Below are positions 53,054 through 62,733 of a stretch of DNA of 64,000 bases, piece by piece. The translations under genes were made by a program, and so were the position numbers. Below the pieces are notes generated by a model. That model had not been told where the DNA came from and did no database searches. It saw nothing but the letters and a program-made list of their open reading frames with translations. The number at the start of each line of letters is the position of its first letter. Position 1 is the stretch's first letter. The stretch comes from Mycobacterium asiaticum (lineage in GTDB: Bacteria; Actinomycetota; Actinomycetes; Mycobacteriales; Mycobacteriaceae): NCBI RefSeq assembly GCF_001673635.1, contig NZ_LZMH01000069.1, positions 310,001 through 374,000 of the forward strand. The letters run 5' to 3'.

Positions 53054-54684
53054 GTGAGGTCCCTTCCGGCCTTGGCGGGGATTCCGGTGGGCGCGCTGGA
53101 TTCGCCCAACCCTGCCGTCAACCGCTCGGTCAGCCGCTCGAACTCGTCACCCCATCCGGAGTTGTCGGTACGCGCCAGGCCGCCCAGTTCGACGTTGACC
53201 GTACCTTGAGGCTCCCCTGCCGGTGTGAGACGAACCCACACCCGGCGCCGGCGGATAAGTAGTGACACCAGCAGCCCGGCCATCATGGTGATCGCAAAGA
53301 CCAGCACCCAGATCTGCCCGGGATCGTGCGATACCTGCAGGTTGACGAACGGTATGGCGCCATCGAAGCGGACCGTGGTGCCCGCCGCCGGGCCCTGGTC
53401 GATGCGCACCTGCTCCCCGACGCGCAAGTTGACCCGCTTCTCCTTGGTCAGCCGGCCTTGTTCGATCAGGCGGGGATCCAGGTTGAACAGCGACTGCGGC
53501 CGCCCGGTGTCCAGGCCGGTGTCGCCGCGGTAGATGTCGATGGCCACCGCGGGGTCATTGAGCGCTGGGAAGCGTGACGACAGCAGGGTGCCGTCGAGCT
53601 GCTCGGTGGGTGCCAGCAACCCCTGGATCGCGATCTGGTGTTTGCGCCGCTCCTCGGCGGTCGGATAGCTGCCGGCCGGGGGGTCGATGCGCGCGACGCC
53701 AGACGACAGCAGGGTCTGCGGGTTGTCCGGCCGCCACTGCACCGTCGAGGTCCTGGCCTGCCCGTTCGGGAACGTCACCGTGAAGGTGGGGGCATAGCCG
53801 TGGCCCTGCAGGTACACCCGGTCCCCGCCGATGCGCAGCGGGTGGTTCACCTCGAGCCGGTAGGGCCGCCAGGTGTTCGACGTGAGGTCGTCGCCGGCCT
53901 GGTAGGCGATGTCGGCGGCGAACGAGGTGGCCTGCCCCGACGGCAGGTAGTGGGCCTGAAAGTCGTTGACGCGCAGGCAGACCGGGTGCAGCGAGGTGCC
54001 GTCGACGGTGTTGCCGGCGCGGAACGAGTCGAACGCGGCCGGCGTAGCCGAGCAGAAGCCGGGGCCGCCGTCGGCGATGACGATCACGTTGCCCTCGTAG
54101 CCGAACAGCTTTCCGGCGGCGACCGCGACCAGCAAGCCCAGCAGCGAGAAGTGGAAGACCAGGTTGCCGAACTCGCGCAGGTAGCCCTTCTCCGCGGACA
54201 CCTCGACCGTGTCGCCGTGGCGTCTGGTCGCGGTGCGCCAGCCGCGCAGCCGGCCGGTGATGGTGGCGGCCAGGCTTTCGGGGTCGCCGACGACTTCGGC
54301 CTCGGCGTGTTTGGGCAACCGGGCCAGATTGCGCGGCGCGGCCACCGGGGTGGCCCGCAGACTGCGTGCGTGCTCGAGGATCCGCGGCGTCAGGCAGCCG
54401 ACCAGGGACACGAACAGCAGGACGTAGATGGCGGTGAACCAGAAGCTGGAGAACACGTCGAACGCCTGTAGCTCGTCGAGCCACGGTCCGATCATCGGGT
54501 GGGTGTGCAGGTATTCGTCGACCTTGCCGGCGTTGAGGCTCCGCTGCGGCAACAGGGCGCCGGGAATCGCGCCGAGCGCGAGCAGGAAGAGCAAGACCAG
54601 CGCGGTCCCCATGGACGTCAGCGACCGCCAAGTGTTGCGCCCTTTTTGGGTGAGCAGACGCAAAAGCACCCCAAAATGTGCCAT
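53050..54684 (-). CDS. resB: ResB/Ccs1-family cytochrome c biogenesis protein
   Basis: A ResB protein of about 540 residues: three N-terminal helices (the first beginning SMGTALVLLFLLALG), a large external domain, and a final helix. The frame is open far upstream through ccdA, so the start must be chosen. The first usable codons after the ccdA stop are ATG 54684 and GTG 54669, both inside a 58-bp hairpin repeat, so the first residues (MAHFGVLLRLL) are repeat-derived. Homology to Rv0528 begins about RNTWRSLTSMG. Start is therefore uncertain; the family is not. Confidence 0.92.
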   Translation of the reverse strand: MAHFGVLLRLLTQKGRNTWRSLTSMGTALVLLFLLALGAIPGALLPQRSLNAGKVDEYLHTHPMIGPWLDELQAFDVFSSFWFTAIYVLLFVSLVGCLTPRILEHARSLRATPVAAPRNLARLPKHAEAEVVGDPESLAATITGRLRGWRTATRRHGDTVEVSAEKGYLREFGNLVFHFSLLGLLVAVAAGKLFGYEGNVIVIADGGPGFCSATPAAFDSFRAGNTVDGTSLHPVCLRVNDFQAHYLPSGQATSFAADIAYQAGDDLTSNTWRPYRLEVNHPLRIGGDRVYLQGHGYAPTFTVTFPNGQARTSTVQWRPDNPQTLLSSGVARIDPPAGSYPTAEERRKHQIAIQGLLAPTEQLDGTLLSSRFPALNDPAVAIDIYRGDTGLDTGRPQSLFNLDPRLIEQGRLTKEKRVNLRVGEQVRIDQGPAAGTTVRFDGAIPFVNLQVSHDPGQIWVLVFAITMMAGLLVSLLIRRRRVWVRLTPAGEPQGTVNVELGGLARTDNSGWGDEFERLTERLTAGLGESSAPTGIPAKAGRDLT

Positions 54685-54708
54685 TTTGGGTGCTTTCGCG
54701 TCTGCTCG
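54651..54708. repeat. 58-bp hairpin repeat, copy 3, overlapping resB start
   Basis: Left end TGAGCAGACGCAAAAGCACC and right end GCTTTCGCGTCTGCTCG pair over most of their length, with an inner CCCAAAATG/CATTTTGGG stem and a short loop. Same length as copies 1 and 2. Sits between ccdA (ends 54726) and the conserved part of resB, and includes both candidate resB start codons. Confidence 0.8.
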
Positions 54709-54725
54709 CGGGAGCTCTGGCGCCA

Positions 54726-55505
54726 TCAGATGGGCAGCCTGACGTCGGAGACAAATGCATCGCGCAGCCAGGACACGAAGTCGTTCCACACCCCGGTGAC
54801 CAGGGCCGCACCGACGGCGATCAGCAGCGTGCCGCCGAAGATCTGGATCGCTCGCGTGTGGCGGCGCAGCCAGCCCAGGCCCGCGACCGCTTGCGCCGAA
54901 CCGAACGCCAGCAACACGAACGGAATCCCCAATCCCAGGCAGTAGGCGATCACCAAAGCGATCCCCCGCGCCACGTTCGCGCCGTCGGTGGCTGAGGCGA
55001 CGGTGATCACGCCGGTCAGGGTGGGCCCAAGACACGGGGTCCAGCCCAGCGCGAACACCGCGCCGAGCAGCGGCGCACCTGCCACCGTGGTCAGCTGCCG
55101 CGGCGTGAACCGGGCCTGGCGTTGCAGGGCCGGGATCAGCCCAATGAACACCAATCCCATCACGATGGTCAGCACGCCGCCGATGCGCTGCAGTAGCAGT
55201 TGGTTGGTGATCAGCGCGGTGGTCATGCCCAGCACCACGACCGTGCCCAGCACGAACACCGTGGTGAACCCGGCGACGAAGAGCAGCGCGGAGCCCGCGA
55301 CTCGCCAGCGCGCCGCGGGCGGGGCCTTCAGGGTGCCCCGACCGTCTGCCTCGTCCACTCCGACCACGGCCGCCAGGTAGGACAGGTAGCCCGGCACCAG
55401 CGGCACCACGCACGGCGACGCGAACGACACCAGCCCGGCGAGCAGGCACGCGCCCAGGGCCACAATCAGCGGCCCGGCGGCGGCGATGTTGGCGAAGCCG
55501 GTCAT
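54726..55505 (-). CDS. ccdA: Thiol-disulfide transmembrane carrier CcdA
   Basis: ATG 55505 gives 259 residues with six helices. The two redox cysteines are in SFASPCVVPLVPGY (helix 1) and GWTPCLGPTLTG (helix 4). It passes electrons from cytoplasmic thioredoxin to the outside, keeping the apocytochrome CxxCH motif and the TlpA-like partner reduced. ATGA overlap with the upstream thioredoxin gene. Orthologue of Rv0527. Confidence 0.95.
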   Translation of the reverse strand: MTGFANIAAAGPLIVALGACLLAGLVSFASPCVVPLVPGYLSYLAAVVGVDEADGRGTLKAPPAARWRVAGSALLFVAGFTTVFVLGTVVVLGMTTALITNQLLLQRIGGVLTIVMGLVFIGLIPALQRQARFTPRQLTTVAGAPLLGAVFALGWTPCLGPTLTGVITVASATDGANVARGIALVIAYCLGLGIPFVLLAFGSAQAVAGLGWLRRHTRAIQIFGGTLLIAVGAALVTGVWNDFVSWLRDAFVSDVRLPI

Positions 55506-56104
55506 TGCGGTCCCGGCGTCGGTGCCGGAGCCTCCGCGGCGACCCGTTGGACGACCGGCTGCAGGTCCTCGGCCAACAGCTCGCGCAGGAACACCGCGGC
55601 CACCCGGTGTTGCCGGTCCAGCACCAATGTCGACGGGATGACGGTGGTCGGATACTTGCCGCCGAACGCGATCAGGCTGCGCATCGGCGGGTCGTAGATC
55701 GATGGAAAGGTCACGTGCCGGTCGGTGACGAAGTCCTGCGCGGCGTCGCGGCTGTTGTCGCGGACGTCGATCCCCAGAAACGAGACACCGGACTCGCGAG
55801 TCGCGTCGTACACCCGTTGCAGCTGGGTTATCTCGGCGCGGCACGGGCCGCACCACTGGCCCCACACGTTGACGACGACAACCTGACCGCGGAAGTCGTC
55901 CAAAGACAGGGTGCGGGCCGGGTCCAGGAGGCTGGGCCCGGACAGTGCACCGGGTCGGCCGCGGCTTTCGGGCGGGTCGTAGAAGATGTCGGTCTTACCG
56001 CCCGGGGAGACGAACTCGAAGGTGCCGCCCTGCGCGACGGCGTCGCGCCCGGAGCACCCGGTGAGCACACCCATCAGCACCGCCGCGGCGATCAGCCATC
56101 GCAT
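55502..56104 (-). CDS. TlpA/ResA-like thioredoxin lipoprotein
   Basis: A 200-residue protein with a lipobox (GVLTGC, Cys at 17), so anchored outside the membrane by lipid. The thioredoxin fold has the active site WCGPC within NVWGQWCGPCRAEI. It would reduce apocytochrome c cysteines with electrons from CcdA. Same position as Rv0526. Start shares a base with the stop of the upstream gene (TAATG). Confidence 0.93.
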   Translation of the reverse strand: MRWLIAAAVLMGVLTGCSGRDAVAQGGTFEFVSPGGKTDIFYDPPESRGRPGALSGPSLLDPARTLSLDDFRGQVVVVNVWGQWCGPCRAEITQLQRVYDATRESGVSFLGIDVRDNSRDAAQDFVTDRHVTFPSIYDPPMRSLIAFGGKYPTTVIPSTLVLDRQHRVAAVFLRELLAEDLQPVVQRVAAEAPAPTPGPQ

Positions 56105-56715
56105 TATCGAGGCGCCGCCGGTTCGGAGTACTCCACGTCGACCAGCCGGTCACCGTCGTAGACCAGCGACGTCACCGAGGCCAAGCCGCATTCCCGCTTT
56201 CGCGGGTCGTGCCACAGCTTGTTGCCGGTCAGGTGCATGCGCAGCGTCCACACCGGCAGCTGATGGCTGACGCACACCGCCTCGTGGCCGGCGGCGCGCA
56301 CCCGCGCCTTATCCGCCGCGGTAGCCATCCGGGTCGCGATCTCGATGTACGGCTCTCCCCAGGACGGCGTGAACGGGTTGCGCAGCTGCCACCACACCCG
56401 CGGATCGCGCCACGCCCCGTCACCCGGGCCGACCCGGCGGCCTTCGAAGAAGTTGGCCGATTCGATCAAGTCGGGGTCGGTGTCCACTGGCAGGTTGTGC
56501 CGGGCGGCGATCGGCGCGGCGGTCTCCTGCGCCCGCTGCAGTGGGGATGCGATCACCGCGACGATGTCCCGGTCGGCCAGGAAGTCGGCGACAGCGGCGG
56601 CCTGCGCCGCACCGGTCTCGGACAGCCGGAATCCGGGCAGCCGCCCGTACAGGACCCCGGAGGGGTTGTGCACCTCACCGTGGCGCACCACGTGCACCCG
56701 GGTTGTCTCGGCCAT
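56104..56715 (-). CDS. Histidine phosphatase / phosphoglycerate mutase-family protein
   Basis: A 203-residue protein with the catalytic RHG motif VVRHGEVHNPSG, a second His region (AVCVSHQLPVWTLRMH) and typical ASPLQRAQETA. Not necessarily a glycolytic mutase; many members are phosphatases. Stop and start couple it to hemL and the thioredoxin gene. Orthologue of Rv0525. Confidence 0.9.
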   Translation of the reverse strand: MAETTRVHVVRHGEVHNPSGVLYGRLPGFRLSETGAAQAAAVADFLADRDIVAVIASPLQRAQETAAPIAARHNLPVDTDPDLIESANFFEGRRVGPGDGAWRDPRVWWQLRNPFTPSWGEPYIEIATRMATAADKARVRAAGHEAVCVSHQLPVWTLRMHLTGNKLWHDPRKRECGLASVTSLVYDGDRLVDVEYSEPAAPR

Positions 56716-58034
56716 CAGGGTTTTTCCTCCTGTGCCGCGGCTTGGGCCGCGGCGGGTAGAGCGTTCGCGATCCGGTCGAAGGCGTCGTCATCCAGCGCCG
56801 CGGAGACGAACCAGGCCTCGAATGCACTGCACGGCGGGTAGACCCCCGCGTCGAGTAACGCATGAAAGAACGGCGGGAAACGCCAGGTCTGGCTGGCGCG
56901 TGCGGCCGCGAAATCGGTCACCGGCGTCTCGGAGAAGAATACGCTCAACATGTTTCCGGCCCGCGGAATCTGGTGTGCTACACCGGCATTGGTAAGCGCA
57001 TCGGCCAGCAGCGCGGCCAGCCGGTCGGCGTTGGCGTCCAGCGCGGCGTACACCGCGTCGTCGGCGGCCCGCAACGTCGCCAATCCGGCCGCCATCGCCA
57101 CCGGGTTTCCCGACAGGGTGCCGGCCTGATACACCGGCCCCAGCGGCGCCAGCTTCTCCATCACCGCGGCCCGGCCGCCGAACGCCGCGGCCGGCAGCCC
57201 GCCGCTCATCACCTTGCCGAAGGTGAACAGGTCCGCGTCGACGGGATCGATTCCGTACCAACCACTTCGGCTGACCCGGAAGCCCGTCATCACCTCATCG
57301 GAAATCAGCAGCGCGCCGTGCTCGGCGGTGATCGTGCGCAGCGCCGCGTTGTAGCCGAGCGCCGGCGGGACCACGCCCATGTTGCCCGGGCTGGCCTCGG
57401 TGATCACCGCGGCGATCAGCTCACCGTGCGCCGCGAACGCTTCCCGAACCGCATCGATGTCGTTGTAGGGCAACACAATCGTGTCCGCCGCCGCCGCGCC
57501 GGTGACGCCGGGCGAGGACGGCAGACCCAGGGTGGCCACACCCGAGCCCGCGTCGGCCAGCAGTGCGTCGGCGTGCCCGTGGTAGCAGCCGGAGAACTTG
57601 ATGATCTTGGGCCGGCCGGTGAATCCGCGCGCCAACCTGATCGCGCTCATGGTGGCCTCGGTGCCGGAGTTCACCAGCCTGAGCCGCTCGACGGGCGCGA
57701 CCCGTCCGATGATCTCGGCAGCCAGCTCGGTCTCGGCGGGTGTGGGGGCGCCGAAGGACAGGCCGTGGGCAGCCGCGGTGGCGACGGCCTCAACCACCGC
57801 GGGATGCGCGTGGCCCAGGATCATCGGACCCCAGGAGCAGACCAGGTCGACGTAGGTATTGCCATCGGCGTCGGTGAGCCGGCAGCCCTGTGCCTCCGTG
57901 ATGAAGCGCGGGGTGCCGCCCACCGCGTTGAACGCCCGGACCGGGGAGTTCACGCCGCCAGGGATCACCGCGCAGGCATCGGCGAACAGCTGCGCGGACG
58001 CGCGAGTCTGCGCCTTCACCTGGTCAGTCCCCAT
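56715..58034 (-). CDS. hemL: Glutamate-1-semialdehyde 2,1-aminomutase
   Basis: A 439-residue PLP enzyme with the Schiff-base lysine K274 in [10 protein letters not shown] and the cofactor Asp D246 in [10 protein letters not shown]. It makes 5-aminolevulinate for heme, which fits its place beside the cytochrome c genes. ATG 58034; its stop shares a base with the start of the next gene. Orthologue of Rv0524. Confidence 0.96.
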   Translation of the reverse strand: MGTDQVKAQTRASAQLFADACAVIPGGVNSPVRAFNAVGGTPRFITEAQGCRLTDADGNTYVDLVCSWGPMILGHAHPAVVEAVATAAAHGLSFGAPTPAETELAAEIIGRVAPVERLRLVNSGTEATMSAIRLARGFTGRPKIIKFSGCYHGHADALLADAGSGVATLGLPSSPGVTGAAAADTIVLPYNDIDAVREAFAAHGELIAAVITEASPGNMGVVPPALGYNAALRTITAEHGALLISDEVMTGFRVSRSGWYGIDPVDADLFTFGKVMSGGLPAAAFGGRAAVMEKLAPLGPVYQAGTLSGNPVAMAAGLATLRAADDAVYAALDANADRLAALLADALTNAGVAHQIPRAGNMLSVFFSETPVTDFAAARASQTWRFPPFFHALLDAGVYPPCSAFEAWFVSAALDDDAFDRIANALPAAAQAAAQEEKP

Positions 58035-58132
58035 GACGACTAGTGTCCCAGCCCCCGCGGCTCGTTCAACTACAGGGTGTAAGAGATCACTCGGGTTGTC
58101 CTTGCCCGGGGCCGGCGAGTTGGATGGCGATC

Positions 58133-58528
58133 ATGCGATTTCCCCAACGCCTCGCCCGGATCAACCGCTACGTGACCAACCCCATCCAGCGCATGTGGGC
58201 GGGCTGGCTACCACCTTTCGCGATTGTCGAGCATGTCGGCCGGCGTTCAGGCAAGGCCTACCGCACTCCGGTGAATGCCTTCTACACCAGTACCGACGGC
58301 ACGCCTGGCCTGGCGATTCCGCTGGCCTATGGCCCCGACCGGGACTGGCTGAAGAACATCCGGGCGGCCGGCGGCGCACAGGTGCGACGCAGGGCCAAGA
58401 CGTTCGGGGTCAGTAACCCGCGGGTGGTCAGCAAGGATGAAGCGGCCCAGCAGGTAGACGGAGCCTGGAAGTCGGTGTTCGGCGCGCTGCCCTTCGAGGA
58501 AGTGCTGTTGCTCGACCGGACTTCCTGA
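58133..58528 (+). CDS. Deazaflavin-dependent (Ddn-like) protein, Rv0523c-like
   Basis: ATG 58133 gives 131 residues, the length of Rv0523c; ATG 58124 is an alternative. Split-barrel fold: MRFPQRLARINRYVTNPIQR, HVGRRSGKAYRTPVNAFY, DRDWLKNIRAAGG. Second member of this family in the window. Likely binds F420; substrate unknown. Divergent from hemL. Last gene of the block conserved with M. tuberculosis. Confidence 0.85.
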   Translation: MRFPQRLARINRYVTNPIQRMWAGWLPPFAIVEHVGRRSGKAYRTPVNAFYTSTDGTPGLAIPLAYGPDRDWLKNIRAAGGAQVRRRAKTFGVSNPRVVSKDEAAQQVDGAWKSVFGALPFEEVLLLDRTS

Positions 58529-58533
58529 GCGCG

Positions 58534-59694
58534 ATGCGGATCACAGCGATCCTCGAGCGGCCGGTCGGCCTCGAGGGCGCACCCGCCAACGCGGTTGTGA
58601 GCTTCGCCAGCCACACGGTGTCGCTGGTCGCGCTGGTGACCGACGTCGTGCGGGCGGGCAAGCCGGTGGTGGGGGTGGCCTTCGACTCGATCGGCCGGTT
58701 CGCCCAGAGCGGCATCCTGCGCGATCGCCTGATCCCGCGGGTTCTGGCGGCGCCACCCGAGACGCTGCTGGACGAGACTGGGCGCCTTGACCCGAGCGCC
58801 GTCGCAGCCCGCGCCCTTACCGACGAGAAGCCCGGCGGACACGGTGACCGCGCCGCGGCGGCCGCGGCGCTGGAGTTGGCCTGCTGGGATCTGCTCGCCA
58901 AGCTCGATGACGAGCCCGCCTTCGCCACGATCGCGCGCCGCTTCGGACGGGAGCCCGCCGATGCGGTGCCGGTGTACGCGGCCGGCGGCTATTACTACCC
59001 CGACCGCGGCGTCGACGGCCTGCGCGACGAGATCCGCGGTTACCTGGAACAGGGCTACGACGCCGTCAAGATCAAGATCGGCGGCGCGGACGTACGTGAG
59101 GACACCGCGCGCATCGAGGCGGCCATCGACATCGTCGGCGCCGGCCAACGGGTGGCGGTCGACGCGAACGGCAGGTTCGACCGCGCGGCCGCGTTGCGGT
59201 GGGCGACGGCGTTGGCGCCGTACGGGCTGCGCTGGTACGAGGAGCCCGGCGACCCACTGGATTTCGAGCTCAACAGCGCTGTGACGGCCTGCTATGAGGG
59301 TGCGGTGGCCACCGGTGAGAACCTGTTCTCGGTACCGGATGTCACGAATCTCCTTCGCTACGGCGGTATGCGGCCGGGCCGCGATGTTTTCCAGATGGAC
59401 GCCGGGCTGAGCTACGGTCTGGGCGAGTACGCGCTCATGCTCGGGGTGCTGGAGGCGCACGGCTTCGACCGGCGGCGCGCCTTTCCGCACGGCGGGCACC
59501 TGATCAACCTGCACATCGCGGCCGGCCTGGGATTGGGCGGGTGCGAGTCGTATCCGGGAGTATTCCAGCCGTTCGGCGGTTACTCGGCGGGCTGCACCCT
59601 GGCCGACGGTCGGATCGCGCCGACGGACGCGCCGGGATTCGGGCTGGAGCAGAAGTCCGGCCTGGCCCAGGTGATTGCCGAGATGACCACATGA
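58534..59694 (+). CDS. Mandelate racemase/muconate lactonizing enzyme-family protein
   Basis: A 386-residue enolase-superfamily protein. Lys-x-Lys in AVKIKIGG, metal ligands in VDANGRFD, YEEPGDP and ATGENLFSV, and a late His in FPHGGHLINLH form a complete active site. Members abstract a proton alpha to a carboxylate (acid-sugar dehydratases and racemases). Not found at this place in M. tuberculosis as I recall it. Follows the Ddn-like gene by 5 bp. Substrate unknown. Confidence 0.88.
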   Translation: MRITAILERPVGLEGAPANAVVSFASHTVSLVALVTDVVRAGKPVVGVAFDSIGRFAQSGILRDRLIPRVLAAPPETLLDETGRLDPSAVAARALTDEKPGGHGDRAAAAAALELACWDLLAKLDDEPAFATIARRFGREPADAVPVYAAGGYYYPDRGVDGLRDEIRGYLEQGYDAVKIKIGGADVREDTARIEAAIDIVGAGQRVAVDANGRFDRAAALRWATALAPYGLRWYEEPGDPLDFELNSAVTACYEGAVATGENLFSVPDVTNLLRYGGMRPGRDVFQMDAGLSYGLGEYALMLGVLEAHGFDRRRAFPHGGHLINLHIAAGLGLGGCESYPGVFQPFGGYSAGCTLADGRIAPTDAPGFGLEQKSGLAQVIAEMTT

Positions 59695-59710
59695 GCCGGG
59701 GAGCGCACTG

Positions 59711-60628
59711 TTGAAGATCGCCATAATCGGTTGCGGTGCAATGGGATCCATCTACGCCGCCAGACTGGCCATGGCGGGTGACGAGGTGTTGGTCGTCGAC
59801 CGCTCCGAAGCCAGCGTCGCTCATATCACCCGCAACGGGCTGCGGGTGAGCGGTCCCGGTTACGACGACACGGTGCCACTGCGCGCCGCGACCGCCGCAC
59901 CCGCCGAAACGATGGACCTGATCGTGCTCGCCGTGAAGGCCGCCGACGTGACAACCGCTGCACAGCAGGCGCTTCCGATGCTGGGACCGGATACGCCGGT
60001 ACTGACGATCCAGAACGGGCTCGGCTCGGCCGACACGGTCGCCGGCATCGTCGGAGAGCAGCGGGTGGCGGTCGGCATCGCCAGCGGGTTCGGTGCCGCC
60101 CGGCTCGGGCCCGGCCACGTGCACCACAACGCCATGCGCGCGATGCGCTTCGGCGCCTATTCCTCGTTGCCGCAGAACACGGTTCACTCGATCGCCACCA
60201 TCTGGACTCAGGCCGGGTTCGAGGCGGCCGCGGTCACCGACATCGCCGCGATGCAGTGGGAGAAGCTGATCTGCAACGTCGCCTACAGCGGGCCGTGCGC
60301 GCTGACCCACCTCACCGTCGGAGAGCTGATGGACGATCCGGAGATGGGCCCGGTCAGCCGGGCAGCGGCCACGGAGGCATGGAACGTCGCACGCGCGTTG
60401 GGAATTGGGATCGCCGTCACCGATCCGGTCGCGCACGTCCGGGATTTCGGGGCCGCGATGCCGAACGCCAAACCTTCGGCGCTGCTGGACCACGAGGCGC
60501 GCCGGGTCAGCGAGATCGACGTCATCAACGGCGCGATCCCCCGTCAGGGCGCTCGGGTCGGCGTCGAGGCACCGGTGAACGCCACCGTGACCGCCTTGGT
60601 CAAGACGATCGAGCGGCAGTGGAGTTGA
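59711..60628 (+). CDS. Ketopantoate reductase (PanE/ApbA)-family protein
   Basis: A 305-residue protein starting at TTG 59711. NADP motif IIGCGAMGSIYAARL, the catalytic Lys in MQWEKLICNVAYSG and the C-terminal domain EIDVINGAIPRQG are typical. Members reduce 2-oxo acids; a pantothenate role is not shown. It is 16 bp after the enolase-superfamily gene, so both may work on the same acid. Confidence 0.88.
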   Translation: MKIAIIGCGAMGSIYAARLAMAGDEVLVVDRSEASVAHITRNGLRVSGPGYDDTVPLRAATAAPAETMDLIVLAVKAADVTTAAQQALPMLGPDTPVLTIQNGLGSADTVAGIVGEQRVAVGIASGFGAARLGPGHVHHNAMRAMRFGAYSSLPQNTVHSIATIWTQAGFEAAAVTDIAAMQWEKLICNVAYSGPCALTHLTVGELMDDPEMGPVSRAAATEAWNVARALGIGIAVTDPVAHVRDFGAAMPNAKPSALLDHEARRVSEIDVINGAIPRQGARVGVEAPVNATVTALVKTIERQWS

Positions 60629-60629
60629 G

Positions 60630-61469
60630 CTAGAGAATGGGCCTGCCGCCGGTCACCGCGACCCGCGCGCCGGATACGTAACTCGCATCGTCCGAGGCGA
60701 GCAGCACATACACCGGGGCCAGTTCCGCGGGCTGTCCCGCACGGCCCAGCGGCACGTTATCCCCGAACGACTCCACCTTCTCGGCCGGCATGGTCGCGGG
60801 GATCAGCGGCGTCCACACCGGGCCGGGTGCCACGCTGTTCACCCGAATCCCCTTGGGGCCCAGAAGCTGAGCGAGACTCGCCGAGAAGTTGGCGATGGCC
60901 GCCTTCGTCGCGGCGTAGGGCGCCAGCTTCGGGTTGGGCGCGTCGGAGTTGACCGACGAACTTCCGATGATCGACGCGCCTCGCCCCATGTGCGGCAGGG
61001 CCGCCTTGGTCAGGTAGAAGTACGCCCCGACGTTCAACTTGAACGTGTGGTCCCACTCCTCATCGGAGATCTCGTCGAGCTCGTCATGCATCATCTGGTA
61101 GGCGGCGTTGTTGACCAGCACGTCGATGCGGCCGAATTCCGCGACGGCGCGGTCCACGACCGCGCGACAGTGCTTTGGGTCGGACAGGTCGCCGGGCACC
61201 AGGACGCACTTGCGCCCGGCCTCTTCGACGTAACGCGCAACGTCCCGGGCGTCCTCGTCCTCGTTCAGGTACGAGATCAGCACGTCGGCGCCTTCCCGGG
61301 CGAATGCGATGGCCACCGCACGGCCGATCCCGCTATCGCCTCCGGTGATGATCGCGCTCTTGCCGGTCAGCCTTCCCGAGCCCCGGTAACTGTCTTCCCC
61401 GCAATCGGGAACCGGGTCCATTCGGCTCTGCATGCCGGGAACGTCCTGCTGCTGCTCGGGAAATCCCAT
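60630..61469 (-). CDS. SDR oxidoreductase with N-terminal extension (stress-protein type)
   Basis: ATG 61469 gives 279 residues. About 37 residues precede the Rossmann motif (TGGDSGIGRA). NNAAYQM and catalytic YAATK follow. The layout, with an N-terminal MGFPEQQQDVPGMQSRMDP-type segment, matches SDRs often annotated as glucose 1-dehydrogenase-like or general stress proteins (YhdF/YdaD group). Substrate unknown. Convergent with the ketopantoate-reductase-like gene. Confidence 0.88.
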   Translation of the reverse strand: MGFPEQQQDVPGMQSRMDPVPDCGEDSYRGSGRLTGKSAIITGGDSGIGRAVAIAFAREGADVLISYLNEDEDARDVARYVEEAGRKCVLVPGDLSDPKHCRAVVDRAVAEFGRIDVLVNNAAYQMMHDELDEISDEEWDHTFKLNVGAYFYLTKAALPHMGRGASIIGSSSVNSDAPNPKLAPYAATKAAIANFSASLAQLLGPKGIRVNSVAPGPVWTPLIPATMPAEKVESFGDNVPLGRAGQPAELAPVYVLLASDDASYVSGARVAVTGGRPIL

Positions 61470-61668
61470 GCCCGTTCCTTTCCGGATGTGTCGAGTCGCT
61501 GAGGCATAGCTGGATAGCCCCTGACTCCTCCGGTAAACCACGTTTGACGCTTCGACTCCCGGGTATGTCAGCACTCGCTCGTTCTTCAGCAGTCAGGAAC
61601 GCTTTCGTCGCTGGGCTCCACCACTGGAATGAACCCAGCACCTCACCATGCCTTGGGGGTGAACGTCG

Positions 61669-62733
61669 TTGCTGCGGGTCGCTTCGGTGCCAGGTTCCCA
61701 CGTCTACGTGCGCCACCTTGCCGACCCCGCTACCGACAACGTTGTGCGACTTGACGACCCGGTTCCCGTCGACGGTCGCACGGTGCCGGGCGGCTGGTGG
61801 CCACCGTTGATGCTGGAGCCAGGTTGGGTGAGTGATCATCACGAGGATTTCGACGTGTTCCACGTCCACTTCGGTTTCGACGCCACGGGTCCCGAGGTGC
61901 TGACCGAAGTGGTCCAGGAACTCAAAATGCACGACAAGCCGTTCGTGTACACGGTGCACGACCTGCGCAATCCGCATCACGGGGAGCCAGCGGCGCATGT
62001 CGAGCAGCAGAACGTGCTGATCGCCGCCGCGGACGAACTGATCACGCTGACGCCCGGTGCGGCCCGGGAGATCTGGCGCCGGTGGCAGCGGCAGGCCCGG
62101 GTATTGCCGCACCCCCATGTCCTGGACCGGGACCGTATCGAGCATCCCCGCGCACGCGAGCGCCGCTTCGTGGTCGGCGTGCACGCAAAGAGTCTGCGCG
62201 CCAACATGGATCCGCTGCCCGTGGTGGCCGCGCTGACCGAGATCACGTCGTCACTGCCGGATGCGACCCTGCGGATCAACCTGCACGATGAAATCTTCGA
62301 TCCGGCCAACTATTGGTTCTCCCCCGAGGCCGGCAAAGCCTTGCTGGACTACGACCGCCACGCCCACGTCGACGTCCGAGTACATCCGTATTTCTCCGAC
62401 GACGAACTCTGGGATTATCTCGCTTCGCTGACGGTATCGGTGTTGCCGTACCGGTTCGGCACCCACTCCGGCTGGCTGGAGGCGTGTTTCGACCTGGGCA
62501 CCGCGGTGGTGGTGCCCAGCTGCGGGTTCTACGGTGAACAGCGACCCTGTCACGTGTTCGACCTGGGTGAGGATCACTTCAACGAGCTGTCCTTGGATCG
62601 GGCGATCCGCGCGGCCCACGAGCGTTGGGCCGCAGGACAATCCGGTCACCGCGCCCGGTGGCAGGACCGCCTCGCCGAGCGCCGGCGACTGGCCGCTGCG
62701 CACCGCGAGATCTACCGGAGCGTGCTGGTATGA
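61669..62733 (+). CDS. GT4-like glycosyltransferase
   Basis: About 354 residues from TTG 61669 (GGGGGTGA upstream; GTG 61687 is an alternative). Two-lobed GT-B pattern: DVFHVHFGF and FVYTVHDLRNPHH in the first lobe, VSVLPYRFGTHSGWLEACFDLG in the second, where the acceptor/nucleotide-sugar Glu would lie. A 199-bp gap before it shows no clear feature. Overlaps the next glycosyltransferase by 4 bp. Sugar and acceptor unknown. Confidence 0.78.
   Translation: MLRVASVPGSHVYVRHLADPATDNVVRLDDPVPVDGRTVPGGWWPPLMLEPGWVSDHHEDFDVFHVHFGFDATGPEVLTEVVQELKMHDKPFVYTVHDLRNPHHGEPAAHVEQQNVLIAAADELITLTPGAAREIWRRWQRQARVLPHPHVLDRDRIEHPRARERRFVVGVHAKSLRANMDPLPVVAALTEITSSLPDATLRINLHDEIFDPANYWFSPEAGKALLDYDRHAHVDVRVHPYFSDDELWDYLASLTVSVLPYRFGTHSGWLEACFDLGTAVVVPSCGFYGEQRPCHVFDLGEDHFNELSLDRAIRAAHERWAAGQSGHRARWQDRLAERRRLAAAHREIYRSVLV

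Noticed and set aside
53050-55449. Single 799-codon ResB frame fused through ccdA
   Set aside because: The upstream part is out of frame with ccdA and Arg/Gly-rich; homology to ResB starts near 54640.
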